DNA of 64,000 nucleotides from Pseudorasbora parva (GCF_024679245.1 NC_090175.1:52621732-52685731); one strand, 5' to 3'. Positions 22,541 to 35,439 are shown, counted from the first letter of the stretch. Numbers and translations are program-made. The notes: generated from the sequence alone by a model not told the origin.

Positions 22541-23449
22541 TATATTTTTTTACATTAAAACATAAAAACTAGAAAAATATAAGTTTAATATTTATTTTAA
22601 TATTTATAATAATAAAATTGCATCATTCTGGGTTTTAAACTGTGTTTAGATACCGGTGTTGCAAAATTTGCAAACCTCATATGAAATACATGCAAAATAA
22701 TGTATAATTTACATTTCCTGAAGGAACTAAGTGCTTCTTTTCTCTCATCATTAGGAATCAGATCTTCTATATTGTACGCTGTTCATGGAAAGTGTCAATC
22801 ATGCACTCTCCCTGTGATAGATAAAATGTCATTTGGTTGGTTACTTCATATTCCATAAAAAAATATTACTGAAGTATTCCTTGACTCAATCTCTTAAGAC
22901 ACAGAGAGTCAGCTGTGGCCTTTGACAAAATCCACAATTGTGGAATATGACATTAAGGATTTCAGACATTGTATTTCATTTCTGAGTTATCGATCCACTC
23001 AGTGGTTTCTGATGTCGAGCATAATATGGTCTTGAAACCTTAACTTCTAGCTGTCTTAGTAATCCCACTTACCTCACAATAGGAGGACAAGGGCAGTTTG
23101 AGTCATTACGCAACGAGTGTCGGATCAGGACATCGTAGATGTCGAGGCCAGATGGGAATACTTAGTGACAAATCATGCTGACTCCAACATGCGGGAACGA
23201 GGGACCAAATTCTGCCTCAGGAATAAATCTGACCCAAGTGCACAAAGATATACTGAGAAATGTATTTTCATTTTTTTTGCATCATGTTTGGATAAAAAAT
23301 ATAACTTAACACTTTATTTTGGGGTTCAATTCTAACTATTGACTAGTTTTTTATTAGCACACATATAACTAGGATGTTGGCTGTTTATTAATACTTATAA
23401 AGCACAGGGTAATGCCTTAACAGTCTTCTGAGCATTGTTCAAGAAGCAA
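22541..23449. other. Gene-free stretch
   Basis: Unique-looking DNA; no coding sequence, tandem array or TIR recognised. Confidence 0.5.
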
Positions 23450-24025
23450 ACACACTGTGTCAGTTTAAATCTAAACTAAAACACATCTCTTTAACCTGCC
23501 ACACACAACATTATCAATATATATTATTCAAATCAGTTAAATGAGTTAGGTTAAATCAGTTAAATAATTTAGTTGTTAGGCTGCATAAATGTACAACACC
23601 GAATGTACTCATCATAATAAGAATTACATCTATGCTAGTCTCTCTTTTTATCCAGAGATTTATTGTAGTCATCCAGACTCGAGCCTTATCCAGATCCAAT
23701 GATGGACCTGCGCCTAGACACAACCACAACACACCCCTGAAGTGTCTGGAGGATCGCCTCATCTAGACTCTCCCCTGAAGGGCTCCTCAACACGACAGCC
23801 AGTGGCTCTGATCCTCAACAAACCGTCTCCAGCGTGATGACTCCAATCTTCAACCAGATGGAACTGGACAAATATTCGGAATGTTCCAGTCTAATCCGAC
23901 TTCTGACCTGTAATATTGCCTGAATCATTATCATACTCTGTTCGTCCATTGGCCTGAGGAAAACTGGCCTCCTGACTGATCCTGGTATTTTTCTCCATTC
24001 TGTCACCTGGTGGAGGTTTTGGTTT
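23450..24025 (+). mobile_element. LINE-type 3' end fragment, plus orientation
   Basis: Holds AAAACACATCTCTTTAACCTG, then a TCCAGACTCGAGCC region and GAAAACTGGCCTCCTGACTG, then TTTTTCTCCATTCTGTCACC. In fish this order belongs to the 3' end of an abundant non-LTR element (CR1/L2-like, from memory). The last part continues in the reverse-oriented copy at 55,656-55,965. No RT is present, so it is 5'-truncated. Confidence 0.45.
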
Positions 24026-24408
24026 GTGTTGAGAATTGTGTTGCTGGTTCACAAGGCTATATGTGGGGAAACTGCAGTGGCACTAAGACCCCCACACTTA
24101 AGGGTGCGGTGAACGCTGACAATGCTAATAGACCTATATGTTTCATCAGAGAAAATACGTCTGGATGACAAAAGAACACTGGCTAGACGAAGATCAAAAA
24201 GGAAATTGTATTTAGAAATTAGATATTCAAAACTGACACACACAAAAATGGCCTGAGAAAAAGATTAGGCTTAAGTAATACCACGTGATAATTTTAAACT
24301 ACAACAGCAATGCTCTGAGTCATGAAGAACTCAATCCGTCTAGACAGAGGATCGCAAAGTAATGCTAAAACTGACATCAAAAAATCTTTATATTTAGCTG
24401 GCTGGGTC
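24026..24408. other. Gene-free stretch
   Basis: Nothing recognised; it separates the LINE fragment from the outer arm of the nest. Confidence 0.5.
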
Positions 24409-24839
24409 CATTAAAAACAACTTCAAACTTCAAGCTGCTGAAACTTCAAACTTTCTGGTGAGGCTTTTTTCAACTCACCTCATTGTGAGCTTAAATGTGA
24501 CATTTATAAGGGCCTTGTGTGACTCAAACTTTTTTTTTTTTCTGTTGTGCCATTCCATCCACTTGTGGTTTTCGCTCCACATTTTCTCCAGGCTGAAAAA
24601 TAAATGAAGACAATATTAAAGTTTGGCATACATCAATGTGCACCGTTATTTTTGCTTTATTTTAAATGACCAGAAATGTTTTAGTTTTTGTAGTTAACAA
24701 TAATAAACCTGCTCCAGGTTCAAAATTTATAATGATTAATAAATAAATATGCATGTTGTAAAAGTATTTAATTTACATTTAACTTTTGTCCCATGTGATC
24801 CGTTTTAACACCTGATTGGTGTAATGGTTCAGTCTAGAC

Positions 24840-26375
24840 CAGTGTTTCTTCAACTTTTTCAGCCCAAGGACCACTATATCTTACATTTTTTTTTCTGAGG
24901 ACCACCTACAGAAGCCCACTCTAACACGCCCCCAAAAACCAACAAAATAGGAAGGATACGCTAAATGTAAGTTTAATATGCAACTGTTTTCAACACAAAT
25001 GCAATGATATGATCAGAAATTATTATATACATTTTTATTTAATTTGAAAAAGTAAATGTGAAATGAGTTGCAGCTTAATATGAACAAAAAACTGCACATG
25101 TGGAAAAAAAAAAACTGCAATTAAACATACTGTAACAGCCTAGGTCCCACTTAATGCCATTCCAAAGAGCCATTAGATTAAAACTGAGGTGCTGGGTATA
25201 GGAAGTCTATGGTTGTAACTATGGTAACAATAAAATGCTGAAAAGAATGTTCCCCTTAAGGCCCTTTCACACTGGACGCGATTTTGAATAATTTGCACGA
25301 TGGTTTTATTTTTTGGTCAGCTGTTTGTGTAATGAGCGCTTCCACACCGAACGCGAATGTGCTGCGGCGAAAAAATTGCATTTATTTTTTTCGTTTCAGA
25401 TTCGATTTTTTTTTACTCTAGCGGCGTCATAAACGGCTTCAACCAATCACATACAAGCAAACAAAGGCGACGAAATGTCAAGTTGATGTCATGAGCTATT
25501 CACTCAACATTAACCATTGCCAGGTATGGCATATCTCATGAGATTACAGCTGTAGGTCTAGTCAAAGCTGTGCATCTGCAGCTGTGTTTACTACTGTGTT
25601 TACAGACAGCAATAACCTAAGTTACCCTTTTATATATTGTTTTTTTTAACCTTATGTCCGCGATTATAGAAAGTGAATGTGTTGCCATCAGTATGTCTGT
25701 GGCACTTAAATGTTTACATTGTGACTGAACTGGAAACAGACCGGATGGATTGGTTCCTGAAGAGCGCGGTTTGTCTCGTCAGATGCGCTGCTGTCTCGGG
25801 ATGAGATCCTCAAATTGTCCCACAGACTTACTACTAAAATACTAAAGTGCAGAACCGGCCATGATAAAGATTTGGCTCCTGTACATGATTAGCATACTCC
25901 CCTTCAGACTCTCTGTCCTTCAAGACTGGGTTGCACCCGAAACCGTCTTTTAAATAAAATAAAAAGCTCATCTTCACTGTCCATGTTTTCTCAGCTGACG
26001 CAGCAAATGTTTTGGAATGTTGGAGCTCTGAACGTTGCAAATTCGTGTCGCGGCTGATGTGAATGGTTTTGACGCGAAGTATTTGCATGCAAAACATTCG
26101 CTCATTCGTTTTGCTTTTTCGTTACGCGTCCGGTGTGAAAGGGCCTTTAATGTCCAATATCAGTGAAATTACTGGGATTTTACACATGAAACAAAAACTA
26201 GTACATTACAAAACTAATAGATCTGTGTATTTTAGATCCATTTTTACGTTAATAAAACCAAATGGCAAGAACTGTTTCGCAAGTTCATTAAAAATCTACT
26301 TAAATAAGTGACGATTTTATAAACACTTGCCTAGTTTAGGTCATCTTTTCGCGGACCACACTTTAAGAATTACTG
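24840..26375. mobile_element. hAT-like element with 8-bp target duplication
   Basis: Ends CAGTGTTTCTTCAAC and (complement) CAGTAATTCTTAAAG, continuing into GGACCAC words near both ends. Flanks GTCTAGAC (24,832-24,839) and GTCCAGAC (26,376-26,383) agree at 7 of 8 positions, as expected for a hAT insertion. No transposase was recognised, so it is non-autonomous. It contains a nested element. Confidence 0.65.
25260..26146. mobile_element. Innermost 887-bp TIR element (GGCCCTTTCACAC ends, TTAA flanks)
   Basis: Left end GGCCCTTTCACACTGGACGCG-type and right-end complement AGGCCCTTTCACACCGGACG. TTAA lies on both outer sides (25,256-25,259; 26,147-26,150), suggesting a piggyBac-type target, though a 3-bp TNA target cannot be excluded. 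The interior is GC-richer than its surroundings and carries no recognisable transposase. A related end fragment occurs at 59,385-59,396. Confidence 0.6.
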
Positions 26376-26383
26376 GTCCAGAC

Positions 26384-26801
26384 ATCTAAAACTCTCACAT
26401 GATTGAGATATATATTTCCAGAGTTATCCATTTTACTCATGCCTTCATCGATTTTCAGACTAGGCTTACATGCACAATGTCTCTGGATTTAAAGGTCACA
26501 TCCTCCAAAGACAGAAGTAGTGAGAACACATGCTGCCATTCCATGTTAGCTGATGACAGAACAGTCTCAGACATTGATTCATGGTGAAGAACCAGAGACT
26601 GATGACTCCTGCAATGAATCGCACTTAGAGGTGTATTATCGTATTAGAGATGTAACAGCAAACACGAAGGTTGCAAAATTTATCAGAGATGAAATAGATA
26701 TGACCTTTTCATTTTGATGTTCTCTGTATATTGGGAATTGGCATTGTGATGGAGTGTTTTGCCATTCTTTCACATCTATGTCGATGCGGAGGCGATGATG
26801 T
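26384..26801. other. Spacer inside the nest
   Basis: 418 bp between the hAT-like element and the right outer arm. No coding sequence or repeat recognised. Confidence 0.5.
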
Positions 26802-27041
26802 TAACGGTGCACATTGACGTATGTCAAACTTTAATATTGTCTTCATTTATTTTTCAGCCTGCAGAAAATGTGGAGCAAAAATCACAGATGGATGGAATGA
26901 CGCAACAGAAAAAAAAGTTGAGCCACATTAGGCCCTTATAAATGTCATATTTAAGCTCACAATAAGATGAGTAGAAAAAAGCCTGACCAGAAAGTTTGAA
27001 GTTTCAGCAGCTTGAAGTTTTTAAAGTCTGACCGACATTAT

Positions 27042-27216
<175 letters not shown>

Positions 27217-28504
27217 CTTGAGACCTGTGTCGAATTAAGGAATGTGAACTTTGTCATGTTTTTGCTTTGTCATTTACTGTTTTTATGTTCTTGACTGAAT
27301 CTCAACACAAGATCAGTGGTAATTTGAGTTTAAAGCACAAGAAGCAATGCTACATTTCCATCTTTATTCCCAGCAGCACAAATCTCAGTCAGATGAGTCG
27401 TGCGGAAGGATGAGCTTGATGCCGTTTTCACACCCAAAGCACAGCGTGAACTTTAATGACCCTCTTGTTCAGATACTAGTCTCACCTCACTGTAGTATTA
27501 CCACTGTGAATATGACTCATATGGACATTTAGACATGATTAAATCAGGGGAGTTGCAAACACACACACACAGGTGCCAACATCTTCATGCATTTTCATAC
27601 ATCTTTGCAAGTCCCCATGAGACGATGTCCATTGTGTCATTACTGCTCAGTCTCATTCCGATGAAATTAGTGAGTGTTTCACATACAGATCAATCAATGC
27701 TGCACTCAGTATGGTAATTTTAATCAAATGTGTTCATTTAAAGCAATGCCATTATTAGAACAAGCCACATAATGTACAACTGGCTCATTTAAAAAGGCCT
27801 GTAGCAGTGTAGAGTACAAATTAGAAAAAATATCAATTTCTTTTCAACAAGTGTCACCTTGTTGTGCTCTTTATACTTGTATACAGGGGCACTGATTTTT
27901 CTTGAACCACTGCTGCTTCTCCCGCCTATTTGAAATAATTGAGGCAATTAGTGTGATTAATCTAAAGCACATGAAACATGGGAGGTATAATATCAAAAAG
28001 GGACAAGAGAATGAAAAACGTTTTAATTTTATAATTGCATTTTAGATTGATTTTATAATTGCAAATATCTTGCATTACATTTATGCTTCATGCTCATTCT
28101 TGTTGCATGTTCAGCTAATGTGATTTCCCTCTGCCAAAAACTGTGCATTTCAATCTCAGTTTGAAATTCGAACAGGTCATAAATGCGCCCTGCTGCTGTG
28201 TTCAACATGAATCAAAGATCATTTGCCCTATCTTAGGTAAAAACAAAACCAAAACAAAACAAAAACCGTGGATTTTATGCCACTGGTCAGCCATATTGTC
28301 CATTTTTTTTGCTGAATCTCTTGGGGGAAGGTAAATGTCACTAAATGTCAGCACTGGTCCAAATGCCCCGAAAGCCAAATATTACCTTATTTATTATGCC
28401 TAGTACTTCTCAACAGGTTTAGTAAAACCTATTAACATTCTGTCCACTTTTTCAGGTCAATGCATCTGCCATCACCAGCCTTTTCATTACCCCTCGAATA
28501 GTAG
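27217..28504. other. Gene-free stretch
   Basis: Unique-looking DNA with no recognised gene. Short tandem (AAAAC)n-like sequence at about 28,239-28,265. Confidence 0.5.
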
Positions 28505-28869
28505 GCAACACATTCTCACACCCAACACGTCACATATTGGTGCTTGGTCAGGACCCTTTGGCGTCACTTTTTAACGCACAGGGTACCCCTTTAGTGTTAT
28601 TTTTGAATGGAGCACAGTTTGTTGCCCTAGGCGAGATTGAGTTTTTTTAAACAATGGGTGAACAAACAACATGCTTTTATAGTCACTCCAACACTTAATC
28701 AAGCAAATTAGGACTTGAAGGATCAATTGTAATAAATTGTTCATACACAAGGCTATTTACCAACTATTAACTCCATAAACTGTGCAAAAACACTCTTAAG
28801 CACCTGTAAGGACACTTGAGCAAATTATGATCCACAAACTGGATTAACTATACCCTCTAAAAAAAATAA

Positions 28870-28870
28870 A

Positions 28871-28904
<34 letters not shown>
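28870..28904. repeat. (AAT)n microsatellite
   Basis: About 11 AAT units. Confidence 0.9.
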
Positions 28905-28909
<5 letters not shown>

Positions 28910-29004
28910 CAAACACACACACACAAATATATATTTAAGTGTATTCCTGAAAGGGAACTATACAGAAGAACTGACACCACTTGCCTATACTATCACCATA
29001 ATTG

Positions 29005-29007
<3 letters not shown>

Positions 29008-29041
<34 letters not shown>
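29008..29041. repeat. (GT)n microsatellite
   Basis: About 17 GT units next to repeat A sequence. Confidence 0.95.
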
Positions 29042-29044
<3 letters not shown>

Positions 29045-29362
29045 CACCTACTAGTTGTGAACTCACTAAACCAACCCAGGCTCATTGGAAATACGTGACT
29101 CTGCCTACATTTTTGCAACACCCCAAATATGTACCTCCAGGTACGTTTACCTGCACTTTTTGGGTGAAACGTCCACCGGAGACGCTAAGTGGTAATATTT
29201 TTTCTCCATTCCCAGACTGATCTGATGAAATGGCGTATATAAGGCACGTCAATTCATATGCCCTTTTGGCGTGCTATCAAGAAGCATAATCGCTTTTTAG
29301 CGTGTTTATCAACGCCATTACATTCTATCCCCCTACACTGCCCCTACCCCTAAACCTACCCA

Positions 29363-29474
<112 letters not shown>

Positions 29475-29565
29475 CCCCTAAACCTACCCATCACAAGAAA
29501 CATTCTGCATTTTTACATTTTCAAAAAAAATATTTAGTATGTTTTTATAAATCCATTTACCTTGT

Positions 29566-29689
<124 letters not shown>

Positions 29690-30179
29690 TCAGACACATT
29701 TTGAATGCGTAACTCAATCCCTTCCCTAAACCTACCCATTTGTGTATAATAATAAAACAGGATATAACAGGCAGATACGACTGCAGGCACAACTTATTCA
29801 AAAATTACAAATATTCCAAGGGGTCCGAGGCCAAACGATTCATTGATGCATTGATAACAGAGAGTTCGGAGCAACGTGAATGTTTTCAAAGAATTCCTAT
29901 GAAAGTTAAGCTTCCATATGCATAAACTGAAAACATGCCAGACTGGACACCTTGAATGACAATGCAGCTGTGAATAAATGCCGGGGGCGGCCGTGCTCAT
30001 TTTAGTTTCAGTTTTGAATTTACTCCAATTCGGGGACGGGGTTGCTTCATTACCCTATTATTCTTAATGAAAAACACAACAACAAAACAGTACAATGACA
30101 AACTCACTTAAATAGGCACTCAAACATTTCGCTTTGAGACCAAATCTTCCACGATCATCTTGTCGATCTCGATCATCAA

Positions 30180-30505
30180 GAGCGATCATTCAGGCTCTTC
30201 ACGCTCGTGATGAATGAAATCTGACTCCTGCTGGTCTGTGCAGTGACTCTCGTTCTGCTTCGTAACTAAATTGTTTTATTAGTATAAAAATCTAAATGAC
30301 GGTTGGGTGGTGCTGGTAGTGGGAATGGCCTCCTAGGGCATTGAAGCAAGTACATCCTGGAAGTTGTTGTATTTCATACATATGAGCCAAAAATGCATTT
30401 TCTGATTTTTCTTAGTAAGGCACCAACTTCTAAAATAATTTCACATTTCTACTACATAAATGATCCAATTCACATTCATCTTTTTAGCGGTGAAGTACCC
30501 CTTTA
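30180..30505 (-). mobile_element. GGGTTAGTTCA-family repeat, copy 2 (inverted)
   Basis: Matches 222-560 in reverse: the AATTTCACATTTCTACTACAT block, the GGTGGTGCTGGTAGTGGGAA block and the GACTCCTGC region. It lies inside the composite at 28,505-30,645. Confidence 0.55.
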
Positions 30506-30645
30506 AATGCTTTTTGAGCTGACACATTGGGCAAACAACTGAAATCAATGGAGTACTCTGTGCGTTGAAAAATGACGCCAAAGAGATACCATGTGCATCT
30601 AAAATGGATGGCGAGGGGTCCTGACCAAGGGTCAATATGTGAGGA

Positions 30646-31455
30646 GTTGTAGTAGGCTATTAATCTGTTAGATGGTATATATATTTTTTTTTTTTTTTTT
30701 TTTTTATGGCTTCAGATAATTGTGCATGTAAATAATATCAAAAGAAATCTATCTATTTACTAAACCTAATTATTCTTTCCTATGTTTGCCCTACTAATCT
30801 ATCATCAAATTGTTCAGCCTCTGAAATCAGACACACCATTTTTAATGATCCAATTAACTCCAGATGGATAAAATTATGTCCCAACCTACATTTTCTTTTC
30901 TCATCGAATATCTAGCCGAGTAAAATGGTTGTTAATGCCCTTTCATGTTGCACTTCAAAGTACACAGTCTTATTTGTATTCATCTCTCAAATCAGCAGTA
31001 GAATTGTTTACCAGGATATCTGTAAAGTATGATCTATTGCACAAAACGTCCTTAAACGTAGCAGCTTTGCTGCATTATAATAGTTCAACGCCTACTGCTT
31101 ATGCTGAAAATCTGGAAAACTATCAAGTGTGTCTTTTCAATAATTCATGATCCTGTATCGAGACACACCTGGACCCACTGTATTTGATCTGTGATAAATC
31201 TTTGTTACTATAAATCTCGCTCATACGTAATCAATCTAAATGGTTGCGTGTCTGCAATCATCAATCATCATGAAGAATCCAGCTTTGATTATATTCAGTT
31301 TTGCCTTTTAGGGTCACCATGAAGAGGTTTTTCACACTCTCAGAACTGCATTACGGTTATCATCTATGGATGAACACACAGATGAATGCAGTTTGTCGCA
31401 GGGCCCCAGATATGGTGATCACGAGAGTTATATAGTGTACGAGAGACTTCAAGAG
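30646..31455. other. Gene-free stretch
   Basis: T22 tract at 30,684-30,705, then unique-looking DNA downstream (in minus-strand sense) of the candidate exon. If that exon is real, part of this is its 3' UTR; I see no clear AATAAA close by on the minus strand. Confidence 0.4.
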
Positions 31456-31623
31456 TCATTCAACGGATGCGTTGATGGCAGCCACACAATCTGCATCTAA
31501 TCCATACGCATAAATCTGATGCGAGTTGGACAGGATTGAGCTCTGGCTACAAAAGGCAATATCACCGTCCGCCAGCCATGCATTCAGCGGCACAAGCCCT
31601 TGAAATGGGAAGACGCTCCATAC
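31456..31623 (-). CDS. Candidate terminal coding exon of an unknown host gene
   Basis: On the minus strand an acceptor-like CTTGGCATCCGCAG ends at 31,624 and is followed by a 55-codon open stretch ending in TGA at 31,456-31,458. It reads VWSVFPFQGLVPLNAWLADG, then DIAFCSQSSILSNSHQIYAY, then GLDADCVAAINASVE. Balanced composition, few low-complexity residues, and third positions more varied than first and second suggest real coding. The open frame extends upstream to 31,785, but that part looks intron-like. I do not recognise the protein; it may be the only host exon in the window, or chance. Confidence 0.3.
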   Translation of the reverse strand, partial: VWSVFPFQGLVPLNAWLADGDIAFCSQSSILSNSHQIYAYGLDADCVAAINASVE

Positions 31624-31866
31624 CTGCGGATGCCAAGATGGGGTGCAGAGGAGATAATGTGTCTGACTGCAGGTCCAAATGTGTGATTTGACGACAGAGA
31701 TATGGATCAGTACACTCGAGGACAATTTCTTTTTGCAAAAAGCTGTTAGACTACAGTTATATCTTAGCAGGACATTCCAGCACACTTGTATAGGGAAAGT
31801 TCACTTTAGCAGCTTTTATCCAACACCACCAGACATCACCGTTGAAGCCTATTCAAATGACAGTCA

Positions 31867-32028
31867 CACTCTAAAAAATGCTGGCTTAAAAATAACCCAA
31901 GTTGGGTTAAAAGTGGACAATCCCAGAAATTGGGTTGTTTGAATGGGTCTATTCACTGGGTTCAAACAACCCAATTACTGGTTTTGTCCATTTTCAACCC
32001 AACTTGGGTTGAAACATTTTTTAGAGTG
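31867..32028. mobile_element. 162-bp near-perfect palindromic MITE
   Basis: Left end CACTCTAAAAAATG and right end CATTTTTTAGAGTG are exact complements. Inside, AACCCAAGTTGGGTT occurs in both arms, and ACAACCCAATT pairs with AATTGGGTTGT. This is a widespread fish foldback MITE type. The whole unit can form one long stem. Confidence 0.85.
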
Positions 32029-32049
32029 CAAAACTCTAAACTTTAAGCT

Positions 32050-32325
32050 AAACTTTAATGGTTAGAATTAAAAATTCTGTCATTATTTACTCAGCAGTGA
32101 TGCTTTAAAATGACCAAAATAATAATAATAATAACAATTATTACTTCAGTCTTCATTGTCACATGATGCTGAAAATTCAGCTTTGATCACAGGAATAAAT
32201 TACATTTTAAGATGTAATATAATATAAAATAGTTATTTCAATTTGTAATAATATTTCACTATTTTAGTGTATTTTGATCAAATAAAATAAATAAATGTAG
32301 CCTTGGTGAGCATAAATAAAATCTT
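32050..32325 (-). mobile_element. Fragment of common cyprinid repeat (CATGATGCTGAAAATTCAGC type)
   Basis: TCATTGTCACATGATGCTGA, AATTCAGCTTTGATCACAGG and AATAAATAAATGTAGCCTTGGTGAGCATA are hallmark stretches of an abundant cyprinid non-autonomous repeat. Includes a short (ATA)n tract. Boundaries approximate. Confidence 0.6.
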
Positions 32326-33194
32326 GAACCTCTATCTTTGTACTGACAGGCAGTATTGTGTACATTGTACATTTATTAGTCTGTTATACATGTCATGAAA
32401 TCAATGATGTCTGAAGACATTTGATCCTCATTTGGCTCATAATGGGTGATGCAGATTACACTTACATTTCTCAAACCCATTTTAGTTTTACTGCAGCTCT
32501 TTAATATGCAAATAATCTATCTTAAGTATATCCATTGAGAGAACATCAGCTCGTAGATGAACATGTTTGCAATTAACAACTTTCTCAGACTGAATGCTGT
32601 AATAGTTAATTAGTGTTTGGGTGCAGAAACACATCCCAGTGGCAGCTGGACTATCTCATAATTCAGTTCATAATCAGTCTAATGTGTTTCCCCTCTTCAT
32701 GGTTGACCCATTCGCCCAGGTGAACAGTCTTTGACGCTTACGACTCCATAATGTCAACATATACATCACTAACCTGCATAATTTGACAAAGCATCCCTGT
32801 TAAAAGGCCAATATTTACCCCTTTGAAACTCTGTCAAAGTCATCTGTCATTGTTGGCGGGCGTTCGCTGATCTATTGACATGCAGTCTATGCGAGCTTAC
32901 ACTCCGCTGCCCTTTACATACGAATGGTGGGTGATAACCATCATATTTCTCATAATTAAGTCTGAAATTGTCACCACACCAGAGTTCATGGAATAAATCC
33001 ACCATTAGCAACTAATAAAGAGCCTTACAGAAGATACTCTTAATAAAGAGTCACTTACTCTGCCAAAGGGCAGTTAGTGAAGAATTAGGTAAGGCTACTA
33101 AATCAAATGATAAGGTCATCAGAGACTTAAACAGAAAAATACAATTATAATTGTGAAAGGAGCCCTTCGTTTTCCTTCCGGAAACCTGATTTCT
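32326..33194. other. Gene-free stretch
   Basis: Unique-looking DNA, no coding signal recognised. Confidence 0.5.
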
Positions 33195-33370
33195 TTTACG
33201 AAATAGACATTTATTCAAGTATGCTATTAGTATACTTCTTTTAAACTAAAAATGATACTTTCAGTCTACTTCTCAGAAATATACCTAAAATTGCACATTT
33301 AAGCATACTTGGAAGTATAATGTGAATTAAAAGTATAATTACGTACTCTAAATATGCTTTTCTTGTTGTA
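33195..33370. mobile_element. AAGTATACTT-type MITE, left part
   Basis: Repeated AGTATACTTCTTTTA, AAGCATACTTGGAAGTATA words form a partly palindromic repeat. A similar stretch at 34,155-34,300 (CAAGTATACC, AAGTACACTTAATAC) may be its other end, displaced by later insertions. Confidence 0.45.
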
Positions 33371-33400
33371 GTTGTGTTTACTTTTTTGCCTATTTAATAC

Positions 33401-33832
33401 TAGCATGGATGCCAGTCGAACTGGGATCTGTTGAACGAAACGCGCTGACTACTATAGTCTAAAACACTAGCTTCTCAGGGGTGTTCTTCAGAAAAAAATG
33501 GCATTTGGGGGGTAAAATGTGTGTTATTTTGGCAAGGTTGCTTGCTAAAATTTGCAATCCTGGGTCTATATATCACATAATTGAGGTCGCTTCAACCCGC
33601 AGACATGGAAAACAACCTGCGGGAAAACCGCAGACTTGGCAACACAGTGCAGTTGAGTTCTGTTGACATTTGACAACTAACATCATGCGTCGGTCCATAG
33701 CTCTGATTGGTTGTAGGTCTATCCAATTGAAGTCTTTCCTGTTTCGGTTGAAACACGCCCCATAATTACAGCCCAATGGGGCAGTATCAGACTCATATTC
33801 TGACTAGAATTGAATATGACGACGTCAGGCTA
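33401..33832 (+). mobile_element. TAGCCTG-ended TIR element, short copy (432 bp)
   Basis: Left end TAGCATGGATGCCAG; right-end complement TAGCCTGACGTCGTCATA. The interior (GTAAAATGTGTGTTATTTTG, CATTTGACAAC, TCTGATTGGTTGTAG) matches the longer, oppositely oriented copy at 50,512-51,305. No coding content. Confidence 0.75.
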
Positions 33833-33869
33833 ATTAAAAACTAATTTTCACATAGTTTTACATACTGTC

Positions 33870-34300
33870 TTATACATTGTTTGAAAATTTTGATTTATAT
33901 TAAAACAGATATAAAGAGAACAGAAAGGCCTCCATTGGCACCAATGTTATTTCCTCTCCCAAGACCCATAAAAGGTACTAAAGACATCTAAAGACGTTAT
34001 AAACTCCATCTCACTACAGTGGTTCTACAATCATTTTATGAAGCGACGACAATAGGTTTGTGTGCAAAAAATAGTAATAACGACTTTATTAGACAAGATA
34101 TTGTTTTCTGTTTGAGCCTCTGACGTGAACCCATGGAGCACCAAGACACAAGAATAATTTTATACACTAAAAAGTGGGCCCAAGTTGTATTGAAACAGTA
34201 CACACAAGTATACCTCTAGCACATTGATATAAGTACACTTAATACATAAAGTATGTTATAGATTAATTCAAAATAAACAAGTAAAAAAGTTTAGATTTTG
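33870..34300. mobile_element. Fragments of GGGTTAGTTCA-family interior and AAGTATACTT MITE
   Basis: ACTCCATCTCACTACAGTGG, TCATTTTATGAAGCGACGAC and AACGACTTTATTAGACAA match the usual interior of the GGGTTAGTTCA family (compare 5,620-5,660). It is followed from about 34,155 by TATAC-rich MITE sequence. Confidence 0.45.
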
Positions 34301-34489
34301 CATTTTAATTAAATAATACGTTTAAAGAAATATTATAATTACTATCTTATCTGATGATCATCATAACTTCTCACTGCAGTACAAACTAATCTTTTCATAA
34401 GGATTCATTATAGGGATATTTTATTAAACAATAAAATACTGGATCTCTCAAACACGTACACATTTCTTCCTTCTGTCAAGCACAAAAGG

Positions 34490-34735
34490 AGTTTAAAAAT
34501 AGTGCATGTGTCACAAGGACTGTTTCATGGCATTTTGTTCTCATTTTTTGGACTCTGACAGCCCTTGGTCACCATTCAGATTCATTCAATGACAAAAAGC
34601 CACGTCAACGTTTTGTATTTCGCCTTCTGTGTTCCATGGATGAAAGAAAGTCAAAGGGTTTAAAATGACATGGGGTGAATGAATGATGAAAGACTTTTCA
34701 TTTTCGGCTGATCTGTTCCTTTAAATCATCTGTGA
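34490..34735 (-). mobile_element. GGGTTAGTTCA-family repeat, copy 3 (inverted)
   Basis: Reading the minus strand: an end close to AAAGGAACAGATCAGCCGAA, then AAAGTCTTTCATCATTCATT, CACCCCATGTCATTTTAAAC and TTTGACTTTCTTTCATCCAT, the classic order of this family. Confidence 0.6.
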
Positions 34736-35439
34736 AATTTCTAATTCACTCATTTTATTAAGTTACCTACTACAACTTCACGTTTTCAATTAACATCTAA
34801 GTATTTCTGCTGATCAGCATTATGCAGACAGCTGGATATTCAAGGCACGTCTTCTTGCCTTAAAGTGAGAAAAGACTAACACAGTGGCCCGTATTAGCTA
34901 TCTAAAATTAATTTGTTTCAAGTCAAAGAAGAGGCATCGCTAGGGACAAACAGACAGACAATGTAGGAGGAATATGCAGTGCAGATGAATAATAGAAGTC
35001 CAGAGACTGACACAGAAGACACACAAGAGGTAGAACAAGGGCTACATGCTCCCTAGAAAACAAGAACAAAGATAATTGTGACATAGCACTCCTTACTGAT
35101 AACCCCGGATCAGGCACAGCACGAAGAATCAGAACATTTATTTCACAGGCAACCAAAGGCTCAGATTTGATTCATTTCGGTATTGAAAGCAACCTGCAAT
35201 TTTGTTTGATGCTTTTAATGAAATGTTATTCTGACAGCATGAATAATTGCGATTTTTGAAAGAAGTCTCTTATGTTCACAGAGACTGCATTTATTTAAAA
35301 AAATATTATATATATATAATATGCTTTAAAATAATAAGGATTAAGTCATTCATGACAGGCCTGTGAAAAGTTATTTGAGTCAAAACAAAAGACTGTGAAT
35401 TGAGAAGTATATAGACTGCAAGTATAAGTTTTACCAACA
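34736..35439. other. Gene-free stretch with a repeat fragment
   Basis: 35,210-35,330 (TTCTGACAGCATGAATAATT, GACTGCATTTATTTAAAAAA) looks like another fragment of the 32,050 family; the rest is unique-looking. Confidence 0.45.

Larger units (their letters stand above)
24409..27028. mobile_element. Outer element of a three-level nest, long inverted arms
   Basis: The left arm 24,409-24,648 (240 bp) and right arm 26,802-27,028 (227 bp) are inverted copies of each other with scattered differences. Shared words include CTTCAAGCTGCTGAAACTTC, TTATAAGGGCC, GCTGAAAAATAAATGAAGAC and CAATGTGCACCGTTA. Between them lie the hAT-like element and its own insert. Either this is one transposon with very long TIRs, or two inverted copies of one repeat. 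The right arm is followed after 13 bp by a GATA array. Confidence 0.6.

Noticed and set aside
25260..26146. Active piggyBac transposon
   Set aside because: TTAA flanks and TIRs are present, but there is no transposase frame; the class itself remains tentative.
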